In this document: positions 36,280-48,109 of the stretch, piece by piece
Layout: the number at the start of each line of letters is the position of its first letter
How positions within the stretch are numbered: the first letter of the stretch is position 1
Assembly (NCBI GenBank): GCA_024704765.1
Contig: JAKMXF010000337.1
Coordinates: 1 to 64,000, forward strand
Length of the DNA: 64,000 nucleotides
From: Oopsacas minuta
Taxonomy: Eukaryota; Porifera; Hexactinellida; Lyssacinosida; Leucopsacidae
Direction of reading: 5' to 3'
Translations under genes and position numbers: made by a program
Notes under the pieces: model-generated
What the model saw: only the letters and a program-made list of their open reading frames with translations
Database searches by the model: none
Told to the model about the DNA's origin: nothing

Positions 36280-36610
36280 AAGCTGCAGTAGGAGTGTTAG
36301 TGGATGAATTATATTCTACATAAAGTAGTATCAGTTCAAACTAATGTTTTTTACCCTAAAACCGACTGAATGTCAATAATTTTATGCAAATCGATAGTTA
36401 AGACATAGAAGTTTATACTAATATCGATATTTTCATGAAACACTACAAATTATCACCAGCAACGGCCTGCAATTATTGATAAATTTTTCAGATTTTTTGT
36501 ATATTACGAATTCTAACTTTGAGATCAATTCCTGAAGTTATTTCTCTTCAGAACACCTTCAAAATTATTGTTACCTTCTTTCGTATCTTATACTTCAAAT
36601 CCTTATAAAA
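36280..36610 (+). repeat. Dispersed repeat R5, copy 1
   Basis: This aligns in inverted orientation with 49020-49330 across about 300 bp. Shared boxes include TTACCCTAAA, GTGAAACACTA-like sequence, CAACGGCCTGCAA and AACTTTGAGATCAATTC. It is noncoding. Confidence 0.7.
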
Positions 36611-36786
36611 CACAGGAGGTAGCTAGTACTGTTTTATAATTTTTATGATTATATTATTTTTTTCTTTCTCATTTTTTCAGTTGCTTCACTATAATTATTT
36701 CTTTTCAAGATAGTAATTATTACTTAGACTATATTCGAAAGACTATAAAGGGTGCAACAAAATTGATGCCCTATTCCATTATACTA

Positions 36787-38123
36787 CAGGGTGTCTCAAA
36801 ATTATTGCCCTATTATCGTTCTAGCTATAAATCGTAGAAAAGAGGAAAATATTAGCATTCATTTGGATATATATTTACCATCCAATTCGATGCAAGTTTT
36901 AACTCTTTCCGGCATTCCATCTACTAACGCTTGCAAAAAACTTGGCTGTAGAGCTTCCCAGGCAGATTCGAGCTGCATTTTCACGTCCGAAATAGTTTTT
37001 GCCGGCTCCCTCTTGTTCAGTTCTTCCTGAAATATCCCCATAGGTTGTCAATTGGATTTAAGTCAGGAGAGTTCCCCGGCCATTGAGTTTTCTCCCAATA
37101 GTTTGGTACGTTCTCCTTGCACCAACCTTGGGTCATTTTGGACGTGTGAGCAGGGGCACCGTCCTGCATAAAAACAACCTCTGTTATATTTGGTACCATT
37201 TTCATCCCCAAAACTGATCCATTATTTTTAGTTCTGCGAAGGGTATCCAAACAAGACTTAGCCAGGATCTCATCTATATAATAGGCTGTATTCACTGTCT
37301 GTTTGGGAGGGTGAAGTGTAATTTCGATATAGCTCGAAAGCTCATCATCCCCCAAACCATGAATTTCTCGGAAATTTCACCGTTACCTGTCGCATGATAT
37401 TCGAGCTATTCTTGGCCCATATCCTATCATTTTGGTGATTTGTTGAGTGAAATAGCTTGAAAGAAGATTAGTCAGACCAAAGGACGTTTCTCCTTTCAGC
37501 AACAGTCCAGTTTTGCTTTGTCAGACAGAAATTTAATCTGTTTTCTCTCTGTTTTGCAGAGAGTTTTGGCTGTTTGGGTCGCTTATAGAGCCTAACTCAC
37601 AAATATTTTGTTAAATAGCGATGAATGGTGTCTTTTGAGACAGGAGCACACGTTCTGGTAATTTGTTTAGCAATACATCGCGTTGACTTGTGTCGTTTCC
37701 CAAGAGATCTTGTAGTAGTGATTCTGGACCGCCTTTTTAGCTTTTTGGCCTTCCAGCCCCCTTTCTATGTTGGAAGTCTTTTGAAGAATTATACTGTGCC
37801 AACCATCTCCGAACCTTTCGGAAATCCTTTCTAAGTTTGTTTGCTACATAGTTCTGAGTAGAACCTGCGAGTAACATACGATAGCACGATTTCTAGCCTT
37901 AATTTATTTTCATTGGTGTCCATATTGGGCAATAAATCCAGTCGGGGCAAAGAGAACAAAAATTTTTAAATACTTATAAAATAGCAGCTATAATATTTCG
38001 AGTTGAATAACAGTTATATTTCAATTCTTCAATCACCATAATTAATGTCTATACTGTTTTAAGGTTCAGTTATAACATATTTTGTGCTATAGCGCAATAG
38101 GGCAATAATTTTGAGACACCCTG
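36787..38123 (-). mobile_element. Inner mariner, 1.34 kb
   Basis: The ends CAGGGTGTCTCAAAATTATT at 36787 and the exact inverted copy ending at 38123 are flanked by TA on both sides (36785-36786 and 38124-38125). It sits about 39 bp inside the left end of the outer mariner, and its gene runs in the opposite direction. Confidence 0.95.
36859..37923 (-). pseudogene. Tc1/mariner transposase pseudogene (inner)
   Basis: A probable start, MDTNENK, lies at 37923. Most of the N-terminal half survives only as scraps in several frames (for example KTERKQIKFLSDKAKLD near 37530). The C-terminal catalytic part is clean over 37355-37017. It has TVNTAYYIDEIL, then FMQDGAPAHTSKMTQ with the second Asp, then WPGNSPDLNPIDNLW, where the final acidic residue of the usual IENLW box is D rather than E. 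The last segment, 37041-36859, ends MPERVKTCIELDGKYI, the usual tail. Frameshifts make it inactive. Confidence 0.85.
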
Positions 38124-38309
38124 TATGTACTAGGCACCACACCTCTTATTCTTTCCTAAAGCTACTCAATCCTTTTTCTATTTTATTATAATGCACCTAG
38201 CTGATATATCCATACTAGATATATTATATTACTCCCTCTATCTACATTGCCAACTGATAAAATTCTTTGAGTTATATCTCAAATAATTTTGGTCAAAAAC
38301 ACCCGATTC

Positions 38310-39325
38310 AGACAAGAAATATAGCAATAGGGATGCTTAAAGGTCGGATGACACAGAGTTGCGTTTCTAAGGAGATTGGTGAAAAAAATTCGCACGATAC
38401 GCATGTGGTGGGAAAACCATATGAAGGGAATAGCTGATGATAGTACATCGGGTCGTGGACAGAAGAAATCACTCCCAAAGTCGCCAAATTACCATATCCA
38501 AGTTACTCAACAAAAAGCAACAGTCCACAAAGAAATTGAAATAAAGGCTGAAAAGGAATAGTATAACAGCATCTCATATGACGGTTTAACGGTATTTAAA
38601 GACAATTATCGGAGCTAGAAGCAACAAGAGACCTATTATGCCCAGATTATCCCCGAAACAAAAGGAATATCGATTGACCTTCTGCAAAGACAGACTCAAA
38701 TGGACAGTTGAAGACTGGCGACGTGTCCTTTTTCCGACAAGTCTCCTTTCGAAGCTTTTCATACACCAAATAGGCAAAATCACTGGATTTTGGCACGAGA
38801 TAGAACCTCCATAACTCCTCACGAGAAAGTGAAATTACCATCAACATTACATATCTGGGGATTAATGTCATACACTGCGCTCTCAGATCTCCACATAATC
38901 CCTCAGGGACATACAGGTACTGCAGAATATTGCATAGAAGAAATTCTTAATCGTTCACTGATGTTCTCTATCAGATGGAAACGAAAAACAGGATCAGTTT
39001 TGACAAGAAAACTTTGCCGAACATTTCCGGGTACATTTTCCAACAAGATGGAGCCCCTGCTCACCATGCGACAAGGACACAGATTGGTGCAAAGAACATC
39101 TGAAAGCATTCTGGGAGAAAGGTATCTGGCCTGGCAACTCCCCAGACTTGAACCCAATAGAAAATTTGTGGGCTATTGTGCAAGCAGCGTCGATTGTATG
39201 GATGAGTCAACCAAGCTAAAAGTGCTTGAAAAACATCGGAAATTTGCATGTTCGCAGATAACCTTCTTCGTAGTATGCCTGAAAGGGTTAAAACATGTGT
39301 TGAACATAATGGTGGATATATAGGG
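38310..39325 (+). pseudogene. Tc1/mariner transposase pseudogene (outer)
   Basis: The plus strand gives IAIGMLKGRMTQSCVSKEIG (helix-turn-helix, near 38325), then GRGQKKSLPKSP. Next come a PRLSPKQKEYRLTFCKDRLK-like stretch near 38640-38700, ARDRTSITPHEKVKLPS (38790 on), SDLHIIPQGHTGTAEYCIEE, and out-of-frame FQQDGAPAHH and WPGNSPDLNPIENLW boxes near 39045-39165. The end gives MPERVKTC near 39290. It is the same broad family as the inner mariner but a distinct lineage. Several frame changes make it dead. Confidence 0.85.
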
Positions 39326-39394
39326 AAGTGATTAATGAACTACGCTTTTCCAACAGAAAATTATAATTACAAATTTGATAGGGCATCAATTTTG

Positions 39395-39750
39395 GGTACA
39401 ATTATAGAAAATTACACCCCCCAACTTTTTGCAAGATGGTAAAAATCGCTATATGAGCCGTTATAGAGCATGTTGAGAGATGAAGATTGAGCTAGAGATT
39501 TCTAAAATCGGTCAAGAAACAAAAAAGTTACACCAATTCTAGCTTATAAGCCAAAGTCTATGGGGAAAATTGCAACTTCATTGAAGCCAAATATATTACA
39601 ATAATAGTGTTGCAAATAGCATAGTAGTGTGCATACAATATTACAACATACGTAATTAGCATTCCAATGTTTAAGTAATTTATGTTACCTATTAATCATT
39701 CTCTTAAATCTCCAAGTAAATAGACATATTTAGTAAACATACAATCTGCA
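39395..39750 (+). repeat. Merlin 1 left terminal inverted repeat
   Basis: 356 bp, nearly identical to the complement of 42393-42746. The few differences seen include an extra A near 39410 and C-run changes. The high similarity of the two arms suggests a fairly young insertion or gene conversion. Confidence 0.9.
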
Positions 39751-41082
39751 CTAATAATATTCAGTTAATTAATTACATATCAAGAGATTATTTAGTAACT
39801 ACTTGAACTTTAAATGGAGACAGTTGTTAGTTCCATTCCTCGGGTACCACATCTTCTAATAATCTCCAGCGATTCTTTTTCGTTTGATTAATGTAAAGCC
39901 CACTATGCACAATGCAACTATGTTGTACCGTGTATTATGGGATGGTATACACAAAATTTTGCATCGTGGGTATTGATCGTTGCATGCCAAAATGTTGCAC
40001 ATAAATATTGTTGCATGTGTAGGGGGTTTAAAACAAAGCTTTCAATGAAATTTTAGAAATTTATCAAATCATACATAACACAGGACATCTTTTATACTTG
40101 CATGAAACTTCTATTGCAACCGATTTGCCTGAAACTGTATTTCATGGTATGCATATTTTTGGTTGTTTGTCTGGAATTGATTGAGAACTTATAAGAACTG
40201 ATGACTTTATTTTGCATGGGGTTGTGGGATACTCTATCTAGCAACTTTAGGGATAACTAATGTAAGAGTTTCTTTGTGAATCAATTCAAATTGTATTAGT
40301 AAAATACAGTATTGGGTTCACTAATTAAGGCCCAAAATTCGAGCAAAATTCCCATGTAAGGAAACTGGAATTAGGGCGAAAATTATTCATTACTCCAGTA
40401 ACAAGCAGCCTTATAACAAAGTCCGTTAAAGCCTCTGCGTCTTACAGTTCGGGGCTGCTTGCTACTGGACCCCCTGAATTGTAGGACAAGGAGGCTTTCA
40501 CGTACTTGGTTATACGACTGTTTGCTATTAGAGTAAGTATAATTTTCGGACTTAGTCATGTTTCAAAATATAGAGCAATACAAAAGGTTAAATTCAATAT
40601 TATAATCTATAGGAAAGACAAAGAACCTACACGAATGAGTGAATATACCCTTCAGTGAATTATAATAAATAAAAATGAACCGCTTTTAGCATATTCTAAG
40701 TATTCCTTTACAAGTTAGAGATGGTTATCTGCCATGCGTGGTGGAACAAACTCAAAACATCATAAAATAATGAATTATAATGGGCTGTTGATGAATTATA
40801 TTGTTCATCATACGAATTATTTGCACTTGTATAGTTTTTAATATTTTTAAATGGATTATGTATACTTTTTCTTGCATGTTAATGTAGTATGGCTTTTTCA
40901 TGGTTGAAAAAGTAACAATTGATTTTTCTATCCGAGTGATAAAAAGCAAATCAATAGTGTGGATCATCTCCAAGTAGACAAATCTAACCAATCTCTATAA
41001 ATATATAAACATTTTATTCGATATCAGAAATACAATTGCATATCATTTCAAACTTATATTTTTCACGATTGTCGCAATTTTC

Positions 41083-42023
41083 ATGGCTACTCCCGTATTT
41101 AGACCTGTAATGATGCCTACATCCTTTCCGTTCGTCGATGAGATTGGATTGAAGGAATTATTCTTAAGGATAACCATCAATCGTGACAATTGTATCGATT
41201 GGTTGAGGGTTCACAGATTATTAGCAAGATGTATGAGATGTAAATGTGAGGCAAACATGTCGGAAGGCGTATTTTCTAAGGCGCACGAAGGGAGAGGTTG
41301 GAGATGTCCTGAAAAGGGTTGCAAGAAATTTGCCCCCTACGAGTAGGATCATTCTTTGAGGGATCCAATATTCCTCTTACTCAGTTGGTGGAATTTTTGT
41401 ATTTTTGGGCAGAAGGACTACAAAGTACAAATTTCTTAACCCTGAATCTTAAGTGCTCTCAAAACACCATCACGGATTGGAAAAATTTCTTGAAGCATAT
41501 CTGTGTGGAGAAGTACCTCTCTAATCCCGAACCAATCGGAGGGCATGGGCACATCGTTGAGATCGATGAAAGCAATTTTGGGAAAAGAAAGTACCATCGA
41601 GGAAGACAACTATCAGAAAAATGGGTGTTTGGTGGGAGTGATAGAGTGACCAAAGAAGCTTTCATGGTCACAGTTGAAGATAGATCAGCTTCTACATTGA
41701 TTCCCATTATAGAACAATATATCAAATCGGGTACTATTATTCAAAGCGATGAATGGGCTTCATACAATCTTATTCCACCAGCTACGTTCACCCATTTGAC
41801 TGTTAATCACAGTATCCAGTTTGTGGTCCCTGGAACAGAGATTCACACACAAACAATAGAAAGCACTTGGGGTCAAGCCAAGAAAAAGATGAGAAATTCC
41901 ATGACCACCAACCCCGAGCTCCTGGATACATACCTCGCTGAATATTGCTGGAGAAAGAAATATGGTGACAATCCATTTCACAACTTAATAATAGAAATAA
42001 GAAACCAATATACTGCTACTTAG
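41083..42023 (+). pseudogene. Merlin transposase (ISXO2-like), one frameshift
   Basis: ATG at 41083 opens MATPVFRPVMMPTS. A zinc-ribbon-like part follows (CMRCKCEANM...GWRCPEKGCKKFAP). Frame 1 stops at 41346. Frame 2 continues from about 41335 with LRVGSFFEGSNIPLTQLVEF and runs to TAG at 42023. The DDE residues are present: D in VEIDESNFG (41565), D in IQSDEWASY (41748) and E in TQTIESTWG (41859). One base lost in the C run at 41333-41337 would explain the break, so this is a nearly intact gene. It encodes a cut-and-paste transposase acting on its own 355-bp ends. Confidence 0.9.
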
Positions 42024-42392
42024 ATACAATCTCTTGCATGCTAATTACTAGTTTTTCATAGTTGCTAGATATTTACATGAGAATCAAAATAATTCTAATT
42101 GTTCAAACAGTGGAACCAGCCATGGGCTCAAACCATTTAAAAGTAGTTTACTTGACAATATTACACAGTTATTATTTGATAGTGTTCCAAATTTGCTCCG
42201 TTAATAACGAGTAGAATGGCATTGTTTACTGTATATCACACAATAAAGATCCTGTTGTTGGTGAAATGACAGGCGAAAATCTGTTTGAAATTTACATAGA
42301 TTTGTTGGTAAAATGCAGCATTCTCAATTATACTCAATTCAATACTTATATTTTCATTCTATAGTTATAATTATTAAATAATAGAAAAATAT

Positions 42393-42746
42393 TGCAGATT
42401 GTATGTTTACTAAATATGTCTATTTACTTGGAGATTTAAGAGAATGATTAATAGGTAACATAAATTACTTAAACATTGGAATGCTAATTACGTATGTTGT
42501 AATATTGTATGCACACTACTATGCTATTTGCAACACTATTATTGTAATATATTTGGCTTCAATGAAGTTGCAATTTTCCCCATAGACTTTGGCTTATAAG
42601 CTAGAATTGGTGTAACTTTTTTGTTTCTTGACCGATTTTAGAAATCTCTAGCTCAATCTTCATCTCTCAACATGCTCTATAACGGCTCATATAGCGATTT
42701 TTACCATCTTGCAAAAAGCTCGGGGTGTAATTTCTATAATTGTACC
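42393..42746 (-). repeat. Merlin 1 right terminal inverted repeat
   Basis: 354 bp, the inverted partner of 39395-39750. Confidence 0.9.
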
Positions 42747-43250
42747 CAATTTTGTTACACCCTGCACTGCATTTGCTTAGATCATTAATACACATAGGAA
42801 GTCATATCGTCACACTTGTTATAGTTTCCATTGCAACTTGTTTCAACAAATACTTAAATTTAGGGACTTCTTTGTAGTTAACCTACACACAAAAAGAGTT
42901 GATGTACATTGCTTGTTGTGTAATATCACAGATGATTAATATTATAGTATATATATACCACTCTCATTATATCAAATTTCTGTTGTACCGATAATAATGT
43001 TAGTGTAGAAAATTGGTTTAGAATTGTGAATCATGACATATATAATTCAGATGACCAATTGAGAGCAGCAGATTTCGTAAGAACTACATATGTAAAGATT
43101 GATTGTAGGATTGCTGCTTTTAAATTCGCTTTCACCCCGTTTACGCACAAAATATTCAAACTAAAGAGAAAATTAATAGTTGAAAATGAAGAAGATTGTA
43201 ATGAGGAGTGGTCTAGAAGGAAGAAGAGTAAAAGAAGTTATATTAACTGA

Positions 43251-43470
43251 TCTAAAGATATGGTTAGTAGCGTTTTCGAAAGTATATTACCGAATAAAGA
43301 AGTTGTAAAATGTCCGTGTTTAGTAAATCCACAAAGTATTAATAATTCTAGTTTGCCTATCAGTATTCAATTGAAAATAATGGGGTACTTGATAGTAAAA
43401 TACTATTTTAACAATTTTAGAAATAATTACAGAATTAGATGTCATAGAATTAGTTTGTTTAGATCATAAG
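43251..43470 (+). pseudogene. F-box-like remnant, weak
   Basis: Near 43350 the plus strand reads SSLPISIQLKIMGYLIVKYY, which resembles the LPxEIxxxIxxYL core of an F-box. Downstream, another frame gives LVCLDHKLHRFNPLTYRNIR. A related copy of that second stretch lies at about 48140-48300. A lysine/arginine-rich upstream frame (43026-43250, ending RRKKSKRSYIN) may belong to the same gene. Stops break every frame. Confidence 0.25.
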
Positions 43471-43603
43471 TTACATAGATTTAATCCCCTTACTTATAGG
43501 AACATAAGGTATTATGTAAAAGATTATCTTGAAATTTATATAATTCAATAAATTGTTCTAGAAGTCCTGAAATTCAAATCTAAGAAATTATATTCCATCT
43601 AAG

Positions 43604-43774
43604 ATGCTGCATGTTCCCAGAGATGGAAATTGTTTATTTTCTTCTCTCTCATATTGTCTCACAGGGAGTATTGATAATTTGAAGGACGAATGTAACAAGT
43701 GTATTTGTAACAAATTTCCACGATCTGTGATTAATTATCGGAATGTTAATGATTACATGATTAAATCTTTTTGA
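43604..43774 (+). pseudogene. OTU-domain cysteine protease fragment
   Basis: ATG at 43604 opens 56 codons beginning MLHVPRDGNCLFSSLSYCLT. This matches the OTU catalytic-site consensus DGNCLFxxLSY, with D7 and C10 in place. The fragment ends at TGA (43772-43774), before the His box would appear. OTU domains remove ubiquitin and also occur in many multicopy, transposon-associated animal proteins. The MITE at 43944 starts 170 bp downstream, so the break may be insertional. It could be a host gene relic or part of a repeat. Confidence 0.6.
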
Positions 43775-44305
43775 ATGTCCCAAGTAATTTACATAAACGT
43801 CCATATCTCCTAAATATAGGACGGAATTTCAAAATCGAAGTTGAAATATTGACGGTTATTTCGATTGAAGGTGTATACTTAGTCGAATTCTAGGTTAACT
43901 TCACACTCGTAAACCAATATCAAGGTTATTAAATTTGGGTAATCGGACACTGTCGCCGGGCATTAAGTCGTGGACATTTAGTCGCCTGGACATTTAGTCA
44001 TCAGACAAGGTGGAGAAGCTGAGCATTTGAGTAGACTAAATGGATGCAGTGAAAATTTTTGATATGATTGTAGAAGGACCTGAAGGCTGTGAGTTGCGCT
44101 TGAGTATTTAGAACAGACTAAGAAGATGCTAGAAAATGGATTTTGACAGTATTATCTAGCGTCGCTTTGTTCAAGATGGAGAAGCTGAATTTTAATTCTT
44201 GTCGCAAATTATGACAATAGAGAAACTGTCTACTTTTTAAGAGGCATAGCACACAACTTTCAATTTAAACTATGCATATAATAGCTCTTACATAATATAA
44301 TACAC

Positions 44306-44470
44306 CGTGACCTACGTTATAATAAGGCCTGTTCACTAGTGCGATTTTTTGGACCATGGATGTCGTTTAAGTCCATTAAATTTTATTTCAAATAATCATG
44401 TATTTGATGTTACTCACCCAAATCGTGAACTTAAAAATTGTTCTTAGGCGATTTTAAAGACCATGGATGT
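44306..44470 (+). repeat. P element left terminal inverted repeat
   Basis: Partner of 47754-47918. It contains two ACCATGGATGTCGTT boxes, about 110 bp apart, that are probably subterminal transposase-binding repeats. One faces a GCGATTTT run in each case. Confidence 0.85.
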
Positions 44471-44742
44471 CGTTGAAGGCTTGTACAAAAGTATTTCTTA
44501 GAAACCCATAATATTTATATTAATTTATGAATTAACCTTTTTGTTACATTCAATTTATTGAAACAATCCATTTACGTACTCACTACCCGTTGTACCTTGT
44601 CCTCTTGTACTTTTATCCTAAGTTGTTTAGACAACTTAGCTTTTATCTCTGTAATGCCGCTCTCCACCCTGTTCTATCAGTTATGTGCATTTCTTTAATC
44701 TACCTCTCGATTTCTCCTTTTTATAGTTTCAATTAGCATGTC

Positions 44743-47581
44743 ATGCCCAACAGGTGTTCTGCCCCCGGATGTCGGAGTAATTACGCAGGAGAACCTTATA
44801 CTCCAGTCTTTAAGTTGCCAAATGGTCCACCTGATCTTGTCAATCGTTGGCATCGAGCGCTCTCTAGAGAAGGTATCAGAGACTTAAAGAATGTGTTTGT
44901 GTGCTCAAAACATTTCCTCGACGAAGAAATTCAGACCAGTTTTTCTATCCATCAACTAGATGGAACATACTTAGAAGTACCAGCTAAGCCTAAATTGCAG
45001 AAGGATGCAGTGCCAAGATTTCTACCTGGATGTCCACTTCATTTCTCTTCGTCATCTGACACCATACCTCCGAGATTTGATAGATCTTTGAGAGAACAGC
45101 ATTTGATTGATACTACAATAAATGAGAGTCTATTACAGTATAACCAAGACAAAGAACTTTTTCAGATTACCACACTGGAAGACTTGGTATCCAAAACGAA
45201 GCACTCGGGTTTGCCTAATCATTGGTTAGTTTGGTCTTCTGATGATAATTCCTTTAATTTACTCAAACCTTCTATAACGAATAACAGTTTGATTGCAATT
45301 AGATGCTCGTTAACTATTACCGAAACATTACATACTATGGGTTTCTACGAAGGTATACGCATTCCTCTTTCTCTCACTCAGATAAATGATATTCGTCAAC
45401 TTAACAATTTGCTTAAAGAAATTGAAAACCATTCTGCCCCTACTAATTCTCCTGAAACATTCCAACACCATGTCAGAGAAGCAACCGGAAGCATTCGTAA
45501 AGCTATAGACTCCCTTTCAACTGGAGAAGAATCTGGAAACCAACAGCCTCTATTATCAAGTCTTCAGTTTATTCTATGCCAATTGGATAACGCTTTGATC
45601 GCGAAAACTATGAGGCGATACAACATCGAAACTCTTGTCTTGTCCCTCAAATGCCAGCTTATCTCGCCAGTTTGTTATGGATATCTTCAATCCCTGGACT
45701 GTCTATCATTGCCGCACCTTTCTACTCTAAAGCGCTTATATTCTAATTTTGGTTTGGATTCTGAGTTTACCAACTATCTCAAACAATCAGTCACTCAGTT
45801 TAACAAATGGGAACGAAATGTAGTGATTCAGATGGATGAAATTCATGTAAAATCCACATTTACATACAAAGGAGGTAAAATAATTGGATCTTCTTTGAAT
45901 CCTACTGGTCCTGCAAAAACCGTTTTTGCCTTCATGATATCAAGTTTGTCCAAACGATGGTCCAGTATTGTCTGTTTACTGCCCTGTTCCAGCTCATCTG
46001 CTGAGGTACTCTTTCCTATCATCAAAGATGTTATTCGTGATGTTGAAGCATGTGGACTCTCTGTACACGTTTTATGTACTGATAATTACCCGATGAACGT
46101 TAACATTTTCAAGTTATTTTCTCCCAGCCGACTTCTAGAGCATATTATTCCTCACCCTATGGACTCAAACCGGCCATTGTTTTTGCTTAGTGACTTCGTT
46201 CATATAATCAAATCGATACGTAATAACTGGCTAAACCAAATAGATTATAATAAAACATTCACTTATCCAGATTTTGAGAACATACAAGTTGCGAGCACTG
46301 CAGTTTTCGAAGAAATTCGCAAATTATATAAAAGTGACCAACACTCTGTTGCTAAATTAGCTCCAAGATTAACCTCTAAAGCTTGTTGGCCTTCCACTTT
46401 AGAACGACAAAATGTTTCTTTAGCTTTAAGGATATTTGATGAATCTACAGCCGCTGCATTAAACGTTAGCTACCAATCGCGATACCACACTTCTACAAAT
46501 TCACAGACTGCAGACTTTATTACCATTATTTGTAATGTTTGGAAGATATTCAACATCAATACTCCGAACAAGGGTATCCTTCACAAAGATGAATTTTCAG
46601 TTCCACTTACCTACAATGATACCAGATTTATGTTCCTTCAATGTGTAGTTGATTGGTCTGAATGTTGGCGAGTCATGCCTGACAAAAGAGGTAAATTAAG
46701 TCCTCAAACCTTTACAAGTTTCCGTCACTCTTGTATTGCACTCCCGTCATTGTAAACCATCTGACTGGAAATTGTGGCTATTCGTACGTCCTTTCTTCGT
46801 TCTTGCAAAATGATCCACTTGAGCATCATTTTGACTTGTATAGGATGATGTCAGGAGCACAATACCACATTAGCTATTGCCAGGTCCTTGAAACAGAACG
46901 GAGAATAAAGTTGTCCAGCATACTCAAATTATTTTCGAAAAAGCCTGTAGAAGATAGCATATCACTTAAGAACTTAGAATCGTGCTCATCCTCTTGTGAC
47001 CAAGACTCCCATGTGTCTTTCAGCCTGGAGATGTATCTCTCGGCGATTCAGGGATAGAATTAAACAAGCAAATACTCCAATCACTCTCCTTTATAGCAGG
47101 CTACTCAGTGCATGCCTATTACAAACATTCTACTAAATGTCAATCATGTCTCTTATTCCTCACTGAAAACAAAGAAATGGAAATTGAAGAACCTTCAGGT
47201 TCTGAATATCGATTAATTCAGATAATCGACCGAGGCTCACTAAAATGGCCAAGTAGTGATGTCATAGACGCAATTATTACGCTATGGAAAGTATTCTCTT
47301 CTATCGAGAGTCAACCAAGCATATTCAATAACTTTATAACCGGTCCTTCTAGAAGTATCCTGATACAGTTAACAACAAGTCTTATAGAAGATGAACAAGC
47401 TGAAGTATGGAGAGTGATGTGTGACGAATGTGGTATACTCATGTGGGATGTATTAGCTAAACTATTGACTGCTACTTCAAACTGTCTTATATCAAATATG
47501 ATAAAGAACATGAATTCCCAGCTACCCTTGAAACCGTGTGTCGAAAATACTCGAAAATTAAAGAAATTGAAGCCTAATTAA
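44743..47581 (+). pseudogene. THAP/P-element transposase, two frameshifts
   Basis: The first frame (44743-46755, 670 codons) starts with a THAP zinc finger: C5, C10, C54 and H57 form the C2CH set, W36 is conserved, and AVPRF at about 89-93 is the closing box. The RNase H-like core follows, with D365 in VIQMDEIHVKS and D447 in LCTDNYPMNV. The frame then shifts near 46745-46760. The second frame (to 47057) carries the final Glu in LQNDPLEHHF (codon 46821-46823) and the YRMMSGAQYHISYCQVLE box. A further shift near 47045 leads to FIAGYSVHAYYKHSTKC and the tail, ending at TAA after 47578. All catalytic and zinc residues survive. The breaks could be small indels or, less likely, unspliced introns. 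It is related to Drosophila P transposase and vertebrate THAP9. Confidence 0.92.
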
Positions 47582-47753
47582 CTTATCACATACCACTTTA
47601 ATATACGTATCTTTTATTATTTTGTACTATTATCAGGCACTCACTATTTGAAATATGCTTAGTATTAAACCCAATAATATTTTATCTCATGGATTCACAT
47701 TTTAGTTAATTTTCTCTAACTATAACATTTATTGTAAAAATAAGGACTTAAAT

Positions 47754-47918
47754 GCATCCATGGTCTTCAAAATCGCTTGAGAACAATTTTTAAGTTCACG
47801 ATTTGGGTGAATAACATCAAATACATGATTATTTGAAGTAAAATTTAATGGACTTAAACGACATCCATGGTCCAAAAAATCGCACTAGTGAACAGGCCTT
47901 ATTATAACGTAGGTCACG
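47754..47918 (-). repeat. P element right terminal inverted repeat
   Basis: Inverted partner of 44306-44470, ending GGTCACG before the AATACAC flank. Confidence 0.85.
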
Positions 47919-48109
47919 AATACACTTATTTATGTCTTTCATTTAATACAGCATATATTAAAATTTGTGACCGTTGTATTATTTAATACTTCCGGAATAT
48001 ACTTATCGACTAATATCCTGACTAAATGTCAGGCGACGAAATGTCCGGCGACAAAGTCTCCACCATTCTTAATTTTATGTCAATAAATTCACCAGGTTAT
48101 GTTTAATAA

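Larger units (their letters stand above)
39395..42746 (+). mobile_element. Merlin element 1, 3.35 kb
   Basis: It starts GGTACAATTATAG and ends CTATAATTGTACC. It is flanked by a perfect 8-bp duplication CAATTTTG at 39387-39394 and 42747-42754, matching the 8-9 bp of Merlin elements. Terminal inverted repeats are about 355 bp long. One IS1595/ISXO2-like transposase gene lies toward the right side. The 1.3 kb left of the gene has no open frame I recognise. Confidence 0.95.
36748..42764 (+). mobile_element. Outer mariner of a triple nest
   Basis: The left end AAGGGTGCAACAAAATTGAT at 36748 pairs with a right end that is itself split: GATAGGGCATCAATTTTG (to 39394), then the Merlin element, then TTACACCCTG (42755-42764). 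Removing the inner mariner (36787-38123 plus one TA) and Merlin plus its 8-bp duplication leaves about 1.32 kb, the normal mariner size, with matching terminal repeats. TA precedes the left end. The right flank is CA, probably a decayed TA. Confidence 0.85.
44306..47918 (+). mobile_element. P-type element with THAP transposase, 3.6 kb
   Basis: The terminal inverted repeats of about 165 bp (44306-44470 and 47754-47918) begin CGTGACCTACGTTATAATAA and carry only a few mismatches. AATACAC flanks the element on both sides (44299-44305 and 47919-47925), a 7-bp direct repeat. P elements normally make 8 bp, so one base may have changed or the boundary may be off by one. A THAP-domain transposase gene fills the interior. 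Confidence 0.9.
43944..48062. mobile_element. MITE carrying the P element insertion
   Basis: The left end has GTCGCCGGGCATTAAGTCG and GTCGCCTGGACATTTAGTC boxes (43952-44008). The right end has their inverted forms (CTAAATGTCAGGCGACGAAA and GTCCGGCGACAAAGTCTCC, to 48062). Without the P element it would be about 500 bp and noncoding. The boxes resemble ends of MULE-type MITEs, but no clear target duplication was found, so the class is uncertain. Confidence 0.6.
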
